From Guptibacillus hwajinpoensis (GTDB taxonomy: Bacteria > Bacillota > Bacilli > Bacillales > Guptibacillaceae): a stretch of DNA of 64,000 nt. Of this stretch, positions 1-9,216 are shown in pieces. The stretch is from assembly GCF_029277305.1 (NCBI RefSeq), contig NZ_CP119526.1. One strand, given 5' to 3'. The position numbers were made by a program, and so were the translations under genes. Numbering within the stretch: position 1 is the stretch's first letter; every line of letters begins with the position of its first letter. A model generated the notes under the pieces. It saw only the letters and a program-made list of their open reading frames with translations, had not been told where the DNA came from and did not search any database.

Positions 1-1571
1 TCAGCGGCTGTCTCATATCGGTCGTCTCCAGCAAGACGTTTATGACCAGGAAGTTGATCGTACACATTTTTTTGCACCACGTCATCGCCACCAACAACGA
101 TCGTTTCTTTGGTGTCAGCTAATGCTTCTTTTGTGTAATCAGGTAGCTTATTGTCACGTGTAAGAAGGATCGGCATCCCTTCCTTAGCTGCATACGGTGC
201 GACGGCTAAAGCATCAGGAAAGTTATAACCATAAGCGACAACTGCTTTATCACTAGACGAATCAAGTTTTTTTGCGATAAGCTGAGCGGTTTCAAAGCGA
301 TCTTCTCCACCAATTCGCTCGGTTTTAAGACCTTTATTGATTAGCTCTTTTTCCACTGCAGGTCTGACAGCATTGTTGCTACCAAGAATAATAACCTTTT
401 TGGCGCCGAGTCTTTTAATTTCATCCGCTGTTTCTTTCGTAAGAATCTTATCATCAGTTAGAAGAATTGGAGCGTCCAGCTGATAAGCAAGAGGTGCACC
501 AGCTAACGCATCTGGGAATTCATAGCCTCTGCTAAGGACAACTGTGTCAGCACCATCCTGCCAGCCGTCTTTGGAAATTTCGATTGCTGTTTTATACCTG
601 TTATCACCTGAAAGGCGTTGGGTTATTGGGATTAGACTGCTTGAAGCCATATATCCTCTTGTTCCATCTTCAAGCTCTACGTGATAGCGAACCCAATGGT
701 CGTATGGAATTTTACCCTGGTTCTTCGTTTCATCAATATGAAATTCACTACTCAACACAGTAGCAACCTGAGACTGTTTCACATTAACTCCGTTTTCTGA
801 GCTTGGTTCTTTCTTCAAAAGCTTACCAGCAACAGTTGCAACTTTGTCGCCTTCTTCTAATAAAGTTCTCGAACGTGTTAATTCAGAGTTAACAGTGTAA
901 TGCATTTTATTAAACGTGATCGGTTCGTCTTTTTTCTTATCGTAAGTAAAGTCACTTCTTTGAAATTCAATAGCATCAAGGTTCACGGAAAAATAATTAC
1001 GCTGCTCAACTTTATTGAATACTTCATCTTGATAAGTGTCTAGATTACGTGTTCCATCTTTTGCATCTCGGAAATAAGGACTGTTTACCGGCACAGTTCC
1101 GTTATATGCCATCACTGCAAAGTACCAGTGTTCGAGAATGTCTCGATCATTTGTATTGATTGTCGGAATAATTCCTTGATCTCCATAACTCCATTTTTCA
1201 TTTAAAATTTCCAAACCAGCATCGATGTTATATTGAATGTCATCCCCAAGTCTGTCAGGGTCATAACAGTTCTTTGTATTGCCTTCATCACACACATTGC
1301 TTGTCACTTGCATTAATCCAATACCACCATCAGTAATATTGATAATCGGTTCGGTTTGCGCATCATCCGACCATTGCTTCCATCCGTTCTCTTGAAATGC
1401 GACAGCCTTAGCAATCTCGGGTGGAATGTTATGTTCCAACGCACTTTCAGTTAACATTCTGTTGATATCATTGTAAGTGACAGTATCCTTTGCTTCCGCA
1501 TGTGCAAACGAAGGCACCAAAAGCGATAGAAATAAAGCTCCTACCAATAATCTACTAATTCTTTTTTTCAT
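1..1571 (-). CDS. Secreted lytic-transglycosylase-like protein with CWB2 repeats (3' end outside window)
   Basis: The gene starts at an ATG at 1571 behind a strong AAGGGGG ribosome binding site and stays open to position 1, so the C-terminus is missing. The first 26 residues form a signal peptide (KKR, hydrophobic core, AHA cleavage site). Residues of about 35-150 resemble a soluble lytic transglycosylase/lysozyme-like fold: IPPEIAKAVAFQENGW with a candidate catalytic Glu, then GIGLMQVT, then MAYNGT. Residues of about 245-318 look like a small SH3-like domain. From about residue 320 the CWB2 repeats begin (RLSGDNRYKTAIEIS; FPDALAGAPLAYQLDAPILLT; IILGSNNAV), and the third repeat is cut off. 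Inference: a wall-anchored peptidoglycan-cleaving enzyme. It is the first of six CWB2 enzymes in tandem on this strand. The CWB2 assignment is firm; the catalytic domain is by motif only. Confidence 0.85.
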   Translation of the reverse strand, partial: MKKRISRLLVGALFLSLLVPSFAHAEAKDTVTYNDINRMLTESALEHNIPPEIAKAVAFQENGWKQWSDDAQTEPIINITDGGIGLMQVTSNVCDEGNTKNCYDPDRLGDDIQYNIDAGLEILNEKWSYGDQGIIPTINTNDRDILEHWYFAVMAYNGTVPVNSPYFRDAKDGTRNLDTYQDEVFNKVEQRNYFSVNLDAIEFQRSDFTYDKKKDEPITFNKMHYTVNSELTRSRTLLEEGDKVATVAGKLLKKEPSSENGVNVKQSQVATVLSSEFHIDETKNQGKIPYDHWVRYHVELEDGTRGYMASSSLIPITQRLSGDNRYKTAIEISKDGWQDGADTVVLSRGYEFPDALAGAPLAYQLDAPILLTDDKILTKETADEIKRLGAKKVIILGSNNAVRPAVEKELINKGLKTERIGGEDRFETAQLIAKKLDSSSDKAVVAYGYNFPDALAVAPYAAKEGMPILLTRDNKLPDYTKEALADTKETIVVGGDDVVQKNVYDQLPGHKRLAGDDRYETAA

Positions 1572-1668
1572 ATTTTCCCCCTTAATAATTACTACCATTT
1601 TCCATTTTGGTATCCTCTATCATTCTAGCATTTGCTTATCGAAATTCCAATTTCTATCAGAAAAATGA

Positions 1669-2337
1669 TTACTTTGTGATACGATATTTCCTACTAAAAT
1701 AAAAAATAAATGGTACAAGTACAATCGTAGGCAATATCCACAGATAAAAACTACGAAACCCTCCACCTAGTAAACGAGGTGCTCCGAAAACCGTAAAGGC
1801 TGTAACAGTAGAGATCGAACACGCAATCATCCCCTGGATATGCTCGAGCAGCCAGCTATTTCTAACAGGCATGGGGCGGAGCCAGTAGGCTAGCTGACCA
1901 AGTCCTAGAAAGATTCCTAAAAAGGGAAAGAACGAAATGAGCGTGTTTCCAGAGCTGAAACCATAGATTGAACAGGAGAGTCCTGCTAGAAACAACAGGC
2001 TTGAGAAAGCAAGATCACCAAGGTGTCGATGACGATCGGATTTACGCTTAAATCGCAAGACGCGTAGCCCATAGTACGCTGTAGAGGCGCTTAGTACAGA
2101 AATAAATAAGAGGAAGATAGAGAATGAGAATCGCTCAGGTGAAGTATCTGGTTGAATGAAGATGCGAATGAATGCCATTCCTGTTGCCGTGATGCTGACA
2201 ATGCCCATCATGACAACAAAGAACCAACTGATTCGAATGTGCCAATTGCCGCCTTTTTTTAGGACAAGCGGTAACCAGAACGTGAGAAGGGCGCTAAACC
2301 CTGCTGTGATGTGAAGAATGAGAAACAAATTGAACAT
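1669..2337 (-). CDS. DUF2306-like integral membrane protein
   Basis: This 222-residue protein has about seven hydrophobic segments and no catalytic motif. The N-terminus (HITAGFSALLTFWLPLVLKKGG followed by WHIRISW) resembles DUF2306-type membrane proteins, in which a His-rich first helix pair is conserved. No function is established for the family. The start is supported by AAAGGGGGAGT about 8 bases upstream. It lies between two cell-wall enzyme genes on the same strand, but has its own ribosome binding site and palindromic repeats upstream, so it is probably transcribed separately. The family assignment is from memory of the pattern and is moderate. Confidence 0.6.
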   Translation of the reverse strand: MFNLFLILHITAGFSALLTFWLPLVLKKGGNWHIRISWFFVVMMGIVSITATGMAFIRIFIQPDTSPERFSFSIFLLFISVLSASTAYYGLRVLRFKRKSDRHRHLGDLAFSSLLFLAGLSCSIYGFSSGNTLISFFPFLGIFLGLGQLAYWLRPMPVRNSWLLEHIQGMIACSISTVTAFTVFGAPRLLGGGFRSFYLWILPTIVLVPFIFYFSRKYRITK

Positions 2338-2360
2338 TATGTACTCCCCCTTTAGTTAGC

Positions 2361-2386
2361 GGGGGTCAGAGAGGTACCTGACCCCC
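2361..2386. repeat. Short GGGGTCAG-type inverted repeat
   Basis: GGGGGTCAG (2361-2369) and CTGACCCCC (2378-2386) form a 9-bp stem around an 8-base loop. The same arms recur at 2461, 15825 and 18124 (degenerate), so this is one copy of a dispersed palindromic family that looks REP-like. Confidence 0.8.
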
Positions 2387-2411
2387 ACTGCATTAATGCA
2401 CTAAACAAACA

Positions 2412-2441
2412 CAAAAAAATGTCCGTCGGAGACGGACATTT
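2412..2441 (-). terminator. Rho-independent terminator, left half of a composite palindromic element
   Basis: AAATGTCCGTC (2417-2427) pairs with GACGGACATTT (2431-2441). On the minus strand the hairpin is followed by a run of T, so it would terminate the NlpC/P60 wall hydrolase gene ending at 2505. A hairpin of the same design, with the same GTCCG core and the same TTTTGTCTTT linker to a GGGGTCA palindrome, occurs at 18073-18151. Confidence 0.8.
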
Positions 2442-2460
2442 AAGTGGTTTTGTCTTTATA

Positions 2461-2486
2461 GGGGGTCAGGCACGTGCCTGACCCCC
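2461..2486. repeat. 26-bp perfect GGGGTCAGGCAC palindrome
   Basis: GGGGGTCAGGCAC is followed immediately by its exact reverse complement, with no spacer. It lies between the stop of the wall hydrolase gene and the terminator hairpin at 2417-2441. It belongs to the family also seen at 2361, 15825 and 18124. Confidence 0.9.
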
Positions 2487-2504
2487 ATTATAAAATAAAT
2501 AAAA

Positions 2505-4391
2505 TCAATGCGCCCGCTTCGCTCCAAGATACCTTGGTTTCCAGTAGCTTGAGTTCATGTCACTAATGGTCACTCCGGTTGAAGATCCAGCATGTATGAA
2601 CTTATTGTTTCCGATGTAGATGCCGCCGTGTGAGGCACCTGGTTTGTATGTTGTGAAGTACACGATGTCACCAACGGATGGTGAGCTGACGGCAGTTGTG
2701 ACGTTCCACATTTGCGCCATTGTTCTAGGCAGAGAAATGCCTTGTTTTTTAAATACATGAACGAGGAAGCCACTACAGTCGAAGCCCTGCGTTGGGGTAT
2801 TTCCGCCCCAAACGTACGGTACACCTATGTATACAGATGCATCAGCGATGAGATCCATTACGCTGAAGCTTGCGTTCGAAGATCCGTTATTGCTACCCGT
2901 ATTCGAATTTCCTGTACCTTCATAACCAGTTGATTGCTTGAGCTTTTCCCATGTAGAAGGGCCAACCACACCATCGACCGTGAGCTTGTTACGCGACTGG
3001 AATGATCGTACAGCCGCATCAGTTCCGTTCCCAAAGTCGCCATCAAGTGGTCCCGAATAGAGTCCAATTGCTTTTAATTTCGATTGAAGCTCTTTCACGA
3101 GTGAGCCAGTTGAGCCCTTCTTTAGAAGATCGCCCTGGTCTTCACCTGTTGACGGTGGTGTGACAACCTTATCTGTCGAGCCGTCAAGCGCATCCATTGT
3201 TTCCTTCGTTGCAGTTCCTGTTACCTGCAGTTTTTTTGCTTTCTGGAAGTCCTTGACCGCTTTCTCAGTTACAGGTCCAAAATAGCCTGTCGCCTCAACA
3301 TGGAACGTGCCTGCTTTTTTCAACTTGTTTTGTAAATCTGTAACGGCATTGCCTTTCGATCCTACTTTTAAAACCGTTACGGTTTGTTGGTTGCTTCTCG
3401 ATTTCAGCGAGTCGATCGTTTTGTCGTCAGCAACCCCAGTTACAGACAAGCCTACGATACTTTGAAACTCTTTAACGGCCTTCTGCGTATTATTACCAAA
3501 GATCCCATCGATCGAATCGTTATAATAACCGCGATCTTTTAGCAATTGCTGAAGGGAAGAAACTGAGCTTCCGCGTGATCCGATCGTTAGTCCAGAAACC
3601 GCTGCCTCCTGCTTACCTGTTTCGTTTTTAGAAAGAGCAGCTAGCGTTTTGCTGTCTGCAACGCCTGTTTGTGATAACCCGGCTGATTTCTGGAAGTTCT
3701 GCACAGCTTTCTGTGTGATTTTCCCAAAAATCCCGTCTACCTTGTAGTTGTAATGCCCTTTTGATTTCAGCTTTGACTGAAGATCAGTCACTGCACTACC
3801 ACGCATTCCAATTGTAATGTCTGAAGAAGAACTAGATGGTTTTGAGTTAGAGTGAGCTGTGCTTGACGCTAACGCATTCAACGTTGCTGCATCTGCTTTA
3901 CCTGTTATGGAGAGACCTTTCTCTCGTTGAAAATCTTGAACTGCTTTTTTGGTAATCTGACCGTAGATTCCGTCTACGTTGTAAGCGTAGTAGCCTTTGT
4001 CTTTGAGCGCTGACTGCAGATTCGTAACCTGCTGACCTCTTGAGCCAACCTGTAAGGACGAAGACTGTGCTGATGATTTGCTTACTGTTTTTGCACCAAG
4101 CGCCTTCAGCGTATCTGTTGTTGCGACGCCTGTTACGTTTAAGCCAACTGCCTGCTGAAACTTACCTACCGCATCTTCGGTAATGGGACCGTAGTACCCT
4201 GTTGAGGTGTGATATGTAAAATACCCCTTCGCCTTCAATACATCTTGTAGCACTTTAACATCTTGATTGTTCATGCCTTTCTTAAGCTCTTGATTCCCAA
4301 ACGCTGCTTCTGCACCATCAGGTTGAACAAACATCACTCCAGCTACAAACGCAGAACCAGTTATTGCTTTCTTGACCAATGAAGGTTGCAT
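2505..4391 (-). CDS. Secreted peptidoglycan endopeptidase: six PG-binding repeats plus NlpC/P60 domain
   Basis: The start chosen is the ATG at 4391, which has AGGAGG 6 bases upstream; the ATG 15 bases further up includes that AGGAGG in its own codons. The 628-residue product has an N-terminal export signal, then six peptidoglycan-binding type 1 repeats (each with a core like GYFGPVTEKAVKDFQ and ending VTGxADxxTL) spaced by Ser/Thr-rich linkers over residues of about 30-480. A C-terminal NlpC/P60 domain (about 505-628) follows. Candidate catalytic residues are the Cys of GFDCSGF, the His of ASHGGIYIG and the His of KFIHAG. Inference: a D,L-endopeptidase acting on cell-wall stem peptides. It lacks the CWB2 anchor of its neighbours and uses PG-binding repeats instead. 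The order of six repeats is unusually long. Confidence 0.92.
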   Translation of the reverse strand: MQPSLVKKAITGSAFVAGVMFVQPDGAEAAFGNQELKKGMNNQDVKVLQDVLKAKGYFTYHTSTGYYGPITEDAVGKFQQAVGLNVTGVATTDTLKALGAKTVSKSSAQSSSLQVGSRGQQVTNLQSALKDKGYYAYNVDGIYGQITKKAVQDFQREKGLSITGKADAATLNALASSTAHSNSKPSSSSSDITIGMRGSAVTDLQSKLKSKGHYNYKVDGIFGKITQKAVQNFQKSAGLSQTGVADSKTLAALSKNETGKQEAAVSGLTIGSRGSSVSSLQQLLKDRGYYNDSIDGIFGNNTQKAVKEFQSIVGLSVTGVADDKTIDSLKSRSNQQTVTVLKVGSKGNAVTDLQNKLKKAGTFHVEATGYFGPVTEKAVKDFQKAKKLQVTGTATKETMDALDGSTDKVVTPPSTGEDQGDLLKKGSTGSLVKELQSKLKAIGLYSGPLDGDFGNGTDAAVRSFQSRNKLTVDGVVGPSTWEKLKQSTGYEGTGNSNTGSNNGSSNASFSVMDLIADASVYIGVPYVWGGNTPTQGFDCSGFLVHVFKKQGISLPRTMAQMWNVTTAVSSPSVGDIVYFTTYKPGASHGGIYIGNNKFIHAGSSTGVTISDMNSSYWKPRYLGAKRAH

Positions 4392-4500
4392 CCAGATCCT
4401 CCTCATTCCAATTAAGTTGTTGCCCCAAATATCGACACTTTGCTTATACTATCGGCTATTATTCAACAAAGTTTAACGGATATCCTGTTATTTTTTCCAA

Positions 4501-4534
4501 AAAAAAGAGATACAGGTGAAATTACCTGTATCTC
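4501..4534 (-). terminator. Terminator after the M6 protease gene
   Basis: GAGATACAGGT (4507-4517) pairs with ACCTGTATCTC (4524-4534) across a 6-base loop. A run of eight T follows on the minus strand. It lies 13 bases past the stop of the upstream gene. Confidence 0.9.
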
Positions 4535-4546
4535 CCTCATTTTCTA

Positions 4547-7315
4547 CTATTTGAAAAGCATATTTTCCACGCTTTTATTAATGGCCGCTTCTCCACCTAA
4601 TATTCTAAAATCAGTTATGTTCTTGATTGCATCACTGGTTTCTAATGGAATGCTAGTCGTTTTGACAAGTAGCAGAGGCGCATTCTGCTTACCTGCAAGA
4701 ACCGATCCTGTTAGGGCGTCAGCAAAACCATATCCATTTGCGAGATACGTCGTTTTAGAGTCGGTGTAATACTTGGCTTTCACCGCTGCAGCCGTTCCAA
4801 AACGGTTCTCACCGCTAATCCGCTCTGGTGAAGGAAGGTTATTGTATACCTTGCTCGTGATTACCTGATCTCCACCAACGACGATTGTGTCGTTAATCGT
4901 TGCGAGCGCCTTACTCGTTGCTGTTGGTACCTTGTCGCTTTCTACTAATAGAATTGGATAGCCCATTTTTGCGGCATAAGGAGCGATTGCTAGCGCATCA
5001 GGGAAATTCCGGCCGTACGCAACAACCGCATAAGCAGGGTCCCCGCCCATTCGCTTCGCAATCTTGGCTGACGTATCATAGCGGTTCTCACCACTAATGC
5101 GTTCGATCGTTACTCCAAGTGACTTAATCGCACTCTCTGTTGAAGGTGAGATCGCATTCTCTCCTCCAAGGATGATCGCTTTCGTCGCTTTCAAGCGCTT
5201 GATTTCGTCAGCAGTTTCCTTTGGTAAACGATCTGTTCTCGTTAATAGAATTGGTGCATTCAATTGATAAGCAAGCGGTGCACCTGAAAGGGCATCTGGA
5301 AAATCATATCCTCTTGCAATAACGACTGTTTCCGCTACGTTGAACGTATCTTTACTAATTTTAGCTGCTGTTTCAAATCGATTTAACCCTTCGATTCTAA
5401 GCGTTGTCGTTGCGGATGTTTTCGTCTTAAGAGATGGACCATTACCGGTCACATATCCTTTTTTATCAACCGCTTCTACTTTAAACGAGTACTCTTTATT
5501 TGTTGCTAGACCTTGTACTTTTAAACTTTTCGTCGTTGCGCTTACTTCTTTTAAGAAACTACCATTCTTATAAATGATATAGGAAGCTATTCCTGATGGA
5601 TCCGTTGCTGATGGCCAATTCAATGTAATCGTACTATTCGTAATAGAGGATGAAGTTAATTTCGCGCTTGTTGGCCATTCTGGCGGACTTTTATCTTCTC
5701 CATTTGGTACTTTCACAGACACGGCCATTGAATCGCGATTTGAATCAATAACGGTTACGGAGACGCTCGAATTGGATCCACCGTATCGTTTACTATTCGG
5801 TTTCGATGAGTTCGTAAACTGAGCATATCCATTCCCACTAAAGTAATGATCATAGTACACGTAAGGATATTGCTCTGGATCTTGATCAAGTTCAGGATAA
5901 CCGAGTCTACTTTCATTTGCCTCTTCTAAATCAACCGCTTTATACGTTTCGTCCAGGTTATTCATTCCGTTAGAAAATTGATCTTCATCAATATGCCAGA
6001 TGGCGATACCCGGTGAGGCAACGTATTCCGCTAGCCCGATATCGAATCCTTTGAACTGGCGATTTTCAACTAAGAAGTATTCCGACTCGTCTGTTGTTTT
6101 CAGCTTAAGAACGGAATAATTGTTAGCGATAAAATTCGCCACTTGATACGTTCCATTGTCTTGAACCTCAACAGGTTTGACGAATCCTAACACCATCTTA
6201 GACCAGGCATCCAGATGCGCTGGGTACTCTCCAATGTCTTTCCCATTCGCAGTTGTCCATGTACCGCCACCCATAAGGCTATGAACGCCAACTGCAAAGG
6301 AGGAATTATCGTAATCATATAGATCTGGTAAGCCAAGATCATGGCCCATCTCGTGAGCAATAATTCCAACCGTCGCCATGTGATCTCCATGATTCTCACC
6401 AAACATGGTATAACCACCATTTGCTAAGTAGGCACCAATTTTCACACCATCAAGACGAGGTGCTTGACCATCGTACAAATTGGTCATATGACCCCATACC
6501 ACTCTTCCTTCATCACCATAGCTTGCTTCGCCACCGGCAACGATGGTCACAATATGTAATTCTTCTGATGATAGGTAACCATCTTTGTTCTGATCAAACT
6601 GTGCGTAGTTCACTTTTGCATTGGAAGCTGCAACGGCATCTTTAAATAGTTGAGTGTAAAGCTCGTTTTGATTATAAGCTCCTTCAGGACGAGGGTGGTT
6701 TTTGTTAATCGACACTTTCACAACACCATCATTTACTACCCCACTTGTTTCGCCTGCTGCTTTGAACTGAAGTTTCCCATCAGAAACTTCATCAAAATAA
6801 TTATTCAATGTACTACCTGAAGAACCGAAAAAGCGTTTGTTCCAATCAGCTTCTTTATTTTTTATTTTCACATCATTAAATTCAACTAATAACACAAGCG
6901 TTGGATGTTCGCTTGCGCTAAGTAATTCTACTTGATCGTTAGTTGGAATGTCTTTCGGCTTTGCCATCAGTTTATGACCGGGCTCTAGCTTCAACACTTC
7001 CTTAAGATCTGCTGCATCAGAGGGTTTTTCATCAATCGCATACTTGGCATTTGTTAGTTGTAGGTCTTGATCCACAATTTTTGCATAATACCAGTAGTTA
7101 TCGTTCCCTATTTTGATCACTGAAGCATCTTCTGTCGTCCACCAGTTCAGGTTCTCATTTCCATTCAATGTTGCTTCAAAAGTCTCACCTGATGGTTGAA
7201 CTAGCTGTTTCGTTTCTTCTCTTGCTGGCGTGGCGTTCACATTACCCGAAAACACAAGCACTAACAAAAGGCTACATAATAGTACTCCAAAACCGTATGC
7301 GCTTTTTCTCATCAT
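4547..7315 (-). CDS. M6-family secreted metalloprotease with FN3 and CWB2 repeats
   Basis: The protein has 922 residues, with a signal peptide at about 1-28. The peptidase domain carries the zinc motif HEMGHDLGLPD at about residue 321, the hallmark of the immune-inhibitor-A (M6) family. It is preceded by a calcium-like DQNKDGYLSSEE segment. A fibronectin type III domain spans about 541-632. Three CWB2 repeats occupy about 638-922. Role by family: zinc-dependent digestion of extracellular proteins, here tethered to the wall. The start has AGGGGG upstream, and either of two adjacent ATG codons (7315 or 7312) may be used. The gene is flanked by its own terminator and by an upstream untranslated spacer, so it is probably monocistronic. 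Confidence 0.92.
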   Translation of the reverse strand: MMRKSAYGFGVLLCSLLLVLVFSGNVNATPAREETKQLVQPSGETFEATLNGNENLNWWTTEDASVIKIGNDNYWYYAKIVDQDLQLTNAKYAIDEKPSDAADLKEVLKLEPGHKLMAKPKDIPTNDQVELLSASEHPTLVLLVEFNDVKIKNKEADWNKRFFGSSGSTLNNYFDEVSDGKLQFKAAGETSGVVNDGVVKVSINKNHPRPEGAYNQNELYTQLFKDAVAASNAKVNYAQFDQNKDGYLSSEELHIVTIVAGGEASYGDEGRVVWGHMTNLYDGQAPRLDGVKIGAYLANGGYTMFGENHGDHMATVGIIAHEMGHDLGLPDLYDYDNSSFAVGVHSLMGGGTWTTANGKDIGEYPAHLDAWSKMVLGFVKPVEVQDNGTYQVANFIANNYSVLKLKTTDESEYFLVENRQFKGFDIGLAEYVASPGIAIWHIDEDQFSNGMNNLDETYKAVDLEEANESRLGYPELDQDPEQYPYVYYDHYFSGNGYAQFTNSSKPNSKRYGGSNSSVSVTVIDSNRDSMAVSVKVPNGEDKSPPEWPTSAKLTSSSITNSTITLNWPSATDPSGIASYIIYKNGSFLKEVSATTKSLKVQGLATNKEYSFKVEAVDKKGYVTGNGPSLKTKTSATTTLRIEGLNRFETAAKISKDTFNVAETVVIARGYDFPDALSGAPLAYQLNAPILLTRTDRLPKETADEIKRLKATKAIILGGENAISPSTESAIKSLGVTIERISGENRYDTSAKIAKRMGGDPAYAVVAYGRNFPDALAIAPYAAKMGYPILLVESDKVPTATSKALATINDTIVVGGDQVITSKVYNNLPSPERISGENRFGTAAAVKAKYYTDSKTTYLANGYGFADALTGSVLAGKQNAPLLLVKTTSIPLETSDAIKNITDFRILGGEAAINKSVENMLFK

Positions 7316-7409
7316 CTTCCCCCTAAGGTCATTCGTCCCCGAATCTGATACTTTACTAGTCTACCATTAGCGAGTAAAAGTTTTCCATAATTCAGCAGCT
7401 TTTAGGAGA

Positions 7410-7438
7410 AAAAAGAGGCCAGCCCTATGCTGTCCTCT
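7410..7438 (-). terminator. Terminator after the SGNH hydrolase gene
   Basis: AGAGG-CCAGC pairs with GCTGT-CCTCT around CCTAT, with one internal mismatch. TTTTTT follows on the minus strand. Confidence 0.75.
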
Positions 7439-7448
7439 CATAATCGGT

Positions 7449-9068
7449 TTACTTTACGCCTTGAAGCTCTGTTTCGATTGAAGGGCTAACAGCTTTCGGT
7501 CCTCCAAGGATCGTGAAATGATAGATTCCTAGATCTTCCTTCGCTTGAAGCACGGCATCCTGCATCTTTTCAGGATGAACGAGAAGGAAGCTACTTTCCG
7601 TTTTTGCTGCAAGCACGCTTCCTGTTAGGGCATCAGCAAACTCGAGACCCGTTGAAACAAACGCTTTATAAGAAGGGTTCAGTTCCCTTGCAATAATAGA
7701 AGCCGTCTCATAGCGATCCGCTCCGCCATACCGTGTTGCATCCGGTAATGTGTTAAAAAGATCTTCAGAAATAACAGCAGTTCCTCCGATTGCTAGGCTC
7801 TTAGGATAGTTCTTTAATAGCTTAGCAGAAGCTTTCGGCATTTCATTCTGCTTCGTTAAAATGATAGGATACGCATTCTCAGCTGCGTATGAAGCAACGG
7901 CTAGGGCATCAGGAAATTTCGTTCCATTAGCAACAACCGCTGTGTCTGATGATGGAAGATAGGCTCCAATTAAAGCTGATGTTTCATAGCGGTCCGCTCC
8001 ACCAAATCGGTGGGTTTTAATATCCATGTCTATAATTTCCTGTTCAACTTCAGGTGAGATAGCCACGTCACCTCCAAGGATATATACCACTTGAGGGTTT
8101 AGTCGGAAGATTTCTTCTTTTACATTTGGATCTAACTTATGAGAGTGAGTGAGTAAGATTGGTGAGTCTGCGTCATACGCAAGCGGAGCACCAGAAAGTG
8201 CATCTGGGAAGTCATCTCCACGAGCTAAGATGACAGACTGGGCAGATTCCTTCCATCCAGCTTGTGAAATTTTAATAGCCGTTTCGTAGCGGTTCTCACC
8301 AGCTATACGCGTTGTGCTCACTGGTAGATTGGTACGAATTTGCTTCCAAAATTCATCTGCTATCGCCATGTAACCTGCTGGTGATGGGTGAACGTTACTT
8401 GGATTAGGTAAGTACGTTGGGTAGTCTTCGGCTATTTTATCAAAAGTAGGAACATAGTAGCTGTTCGTTGCGAGAGCAATTTGTTTAATAATTTCGTTAA
8501 CGGTATTTGTGAGTTGGATAAGTGGTTGTTGTTGTTCTTCAGGATAGGCGTAGAAACCATTATAGTAACCCATTAAATAAACTTGGGCAGTCGGATTTAC
8601 TTTGCGGATAATGTGCATGCTTGTTGCGTAGTTTTCAGTCAATTGTTTCATGATTTCGGCAACTTCAAGTGGATCTTTCAATCGTTCTGGCTCTGTCTTA
8701 AGCACCTGAAGAAAATCGTTCGCACCAATCGAGATTGTAATCATATTAGTCGATTGAAGCTTAAACTGCATCTCAGGTTGTGAAAGGGCAGTCAATAAAT
8801 CCATTGTTGTGGCACCTGGCACAGCGTAAGGTTTCTCAAAACTCCCCAACAGTTCCACACGTTGCAGGTCCTGCGCTATGTAGTCTGCAAAGCTTAAGCC
8901 AATCTTGTTATTGAAATCGACTCCAGCCGTAATGGAATCTCCTAAGGCTGCATAGTGAACATTCTTTTCCTCTTCCGATCCAATTGTAGCAAAAGCTTGC
9001 GTTGGTACGAGCATGGCGATGACAAGTAGTAACGACAGTAGTAGACGACTGTTTATACTTACCTTCAA
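7449..9068 (-). CDS. Secreted SGNH/GDSL hydrolase with CWB2 repeats
   Basis: The protein has 539 residues and a TTG start at 9068 behind GGGAGG. A signal peptide occupies about 1-27. Block I of the SGNH family is AALGDSITAG (nucleophile Ser near residue 44), block III is SIGANDF (about 110) and block V is NVHPSPAGY (about 224). The Asp usually found three residues before the block V His is not in its canonical place, so the triad should be checked. Three CWB2 repeats fill about 253-539. Inference: an esterase/lipase acting on lipids or acyl esters at the cell surface. It is part of the CWB2 enzyme series and has its own terminator. Confidence 0.9.
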   Translation of the reverse strand: MKVSINSRLLLSLLLVIAMLVPTQAFATIGSEEEKNVHYAALGDSITAGVDFNNKIGLSFADYIAQDLQRVELLGSFEKPYAVPGATTMDLLTALSQPEMQFKLQSTNMITISIGANDFLQVLKTEPERLKDPLEVAEIMKQLTENYATSMHIIRKVNPTAQVYLMGYYNGFYAYPEEQQQPLIQLTNTVNEIIKQIALATNSYYVPTFDKIAEDYPTYLPNPSNVHPSPAGYMAIADEFWKQIRTNLPVSTTRIAGENRYETAIKISQAGWKESAQSVILARGDDFPDALSGAPLAYDADSPILLTHSHKLDPNVKEEIFRLNPQVVYILGGDVAISPEVEQEIIDMDIKTHRFGGADRYETSALIGAYLPSSDTAVVANGTKFPDALAVASYAAENAYPIILTKQNEMPKASAKLLKNYPKSLAIGGTAVISEDLFNTLPDATRYGGADRYETASIIARELNPSYKAFVSTGLEFADALTGSVLAAKTESSFLLVHPEKMQDAVLQAKEDLGIYHFTILGGPKAVSPSIETELQGVK

Positions 9069-9181
9069 TCTTATCCCTCCCCATATTCCATTCGTTATTA
9101 CGAATGTCAGTATATAGTATTGGCTATTCTTTCCTGTATCCCTGCTTGCTATTTTTTAATTTAAGTTCATTTCACATAAAA

Positions 9182-9207
9182 AAGCACAGAGACAAGGCTC
9201 TGTGCTT
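9182..9207 (-). terminator. Terminator after the 5'-nucleotidase gene
   Basis: AAGCACAGAG (9182-9191) pairs exactly with CTCTGTGCTT (9198-9207). A T-run follows on the minus strand. Confidence 0.9.
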
Positions 9208-9216
9208 CAGAAAAAT

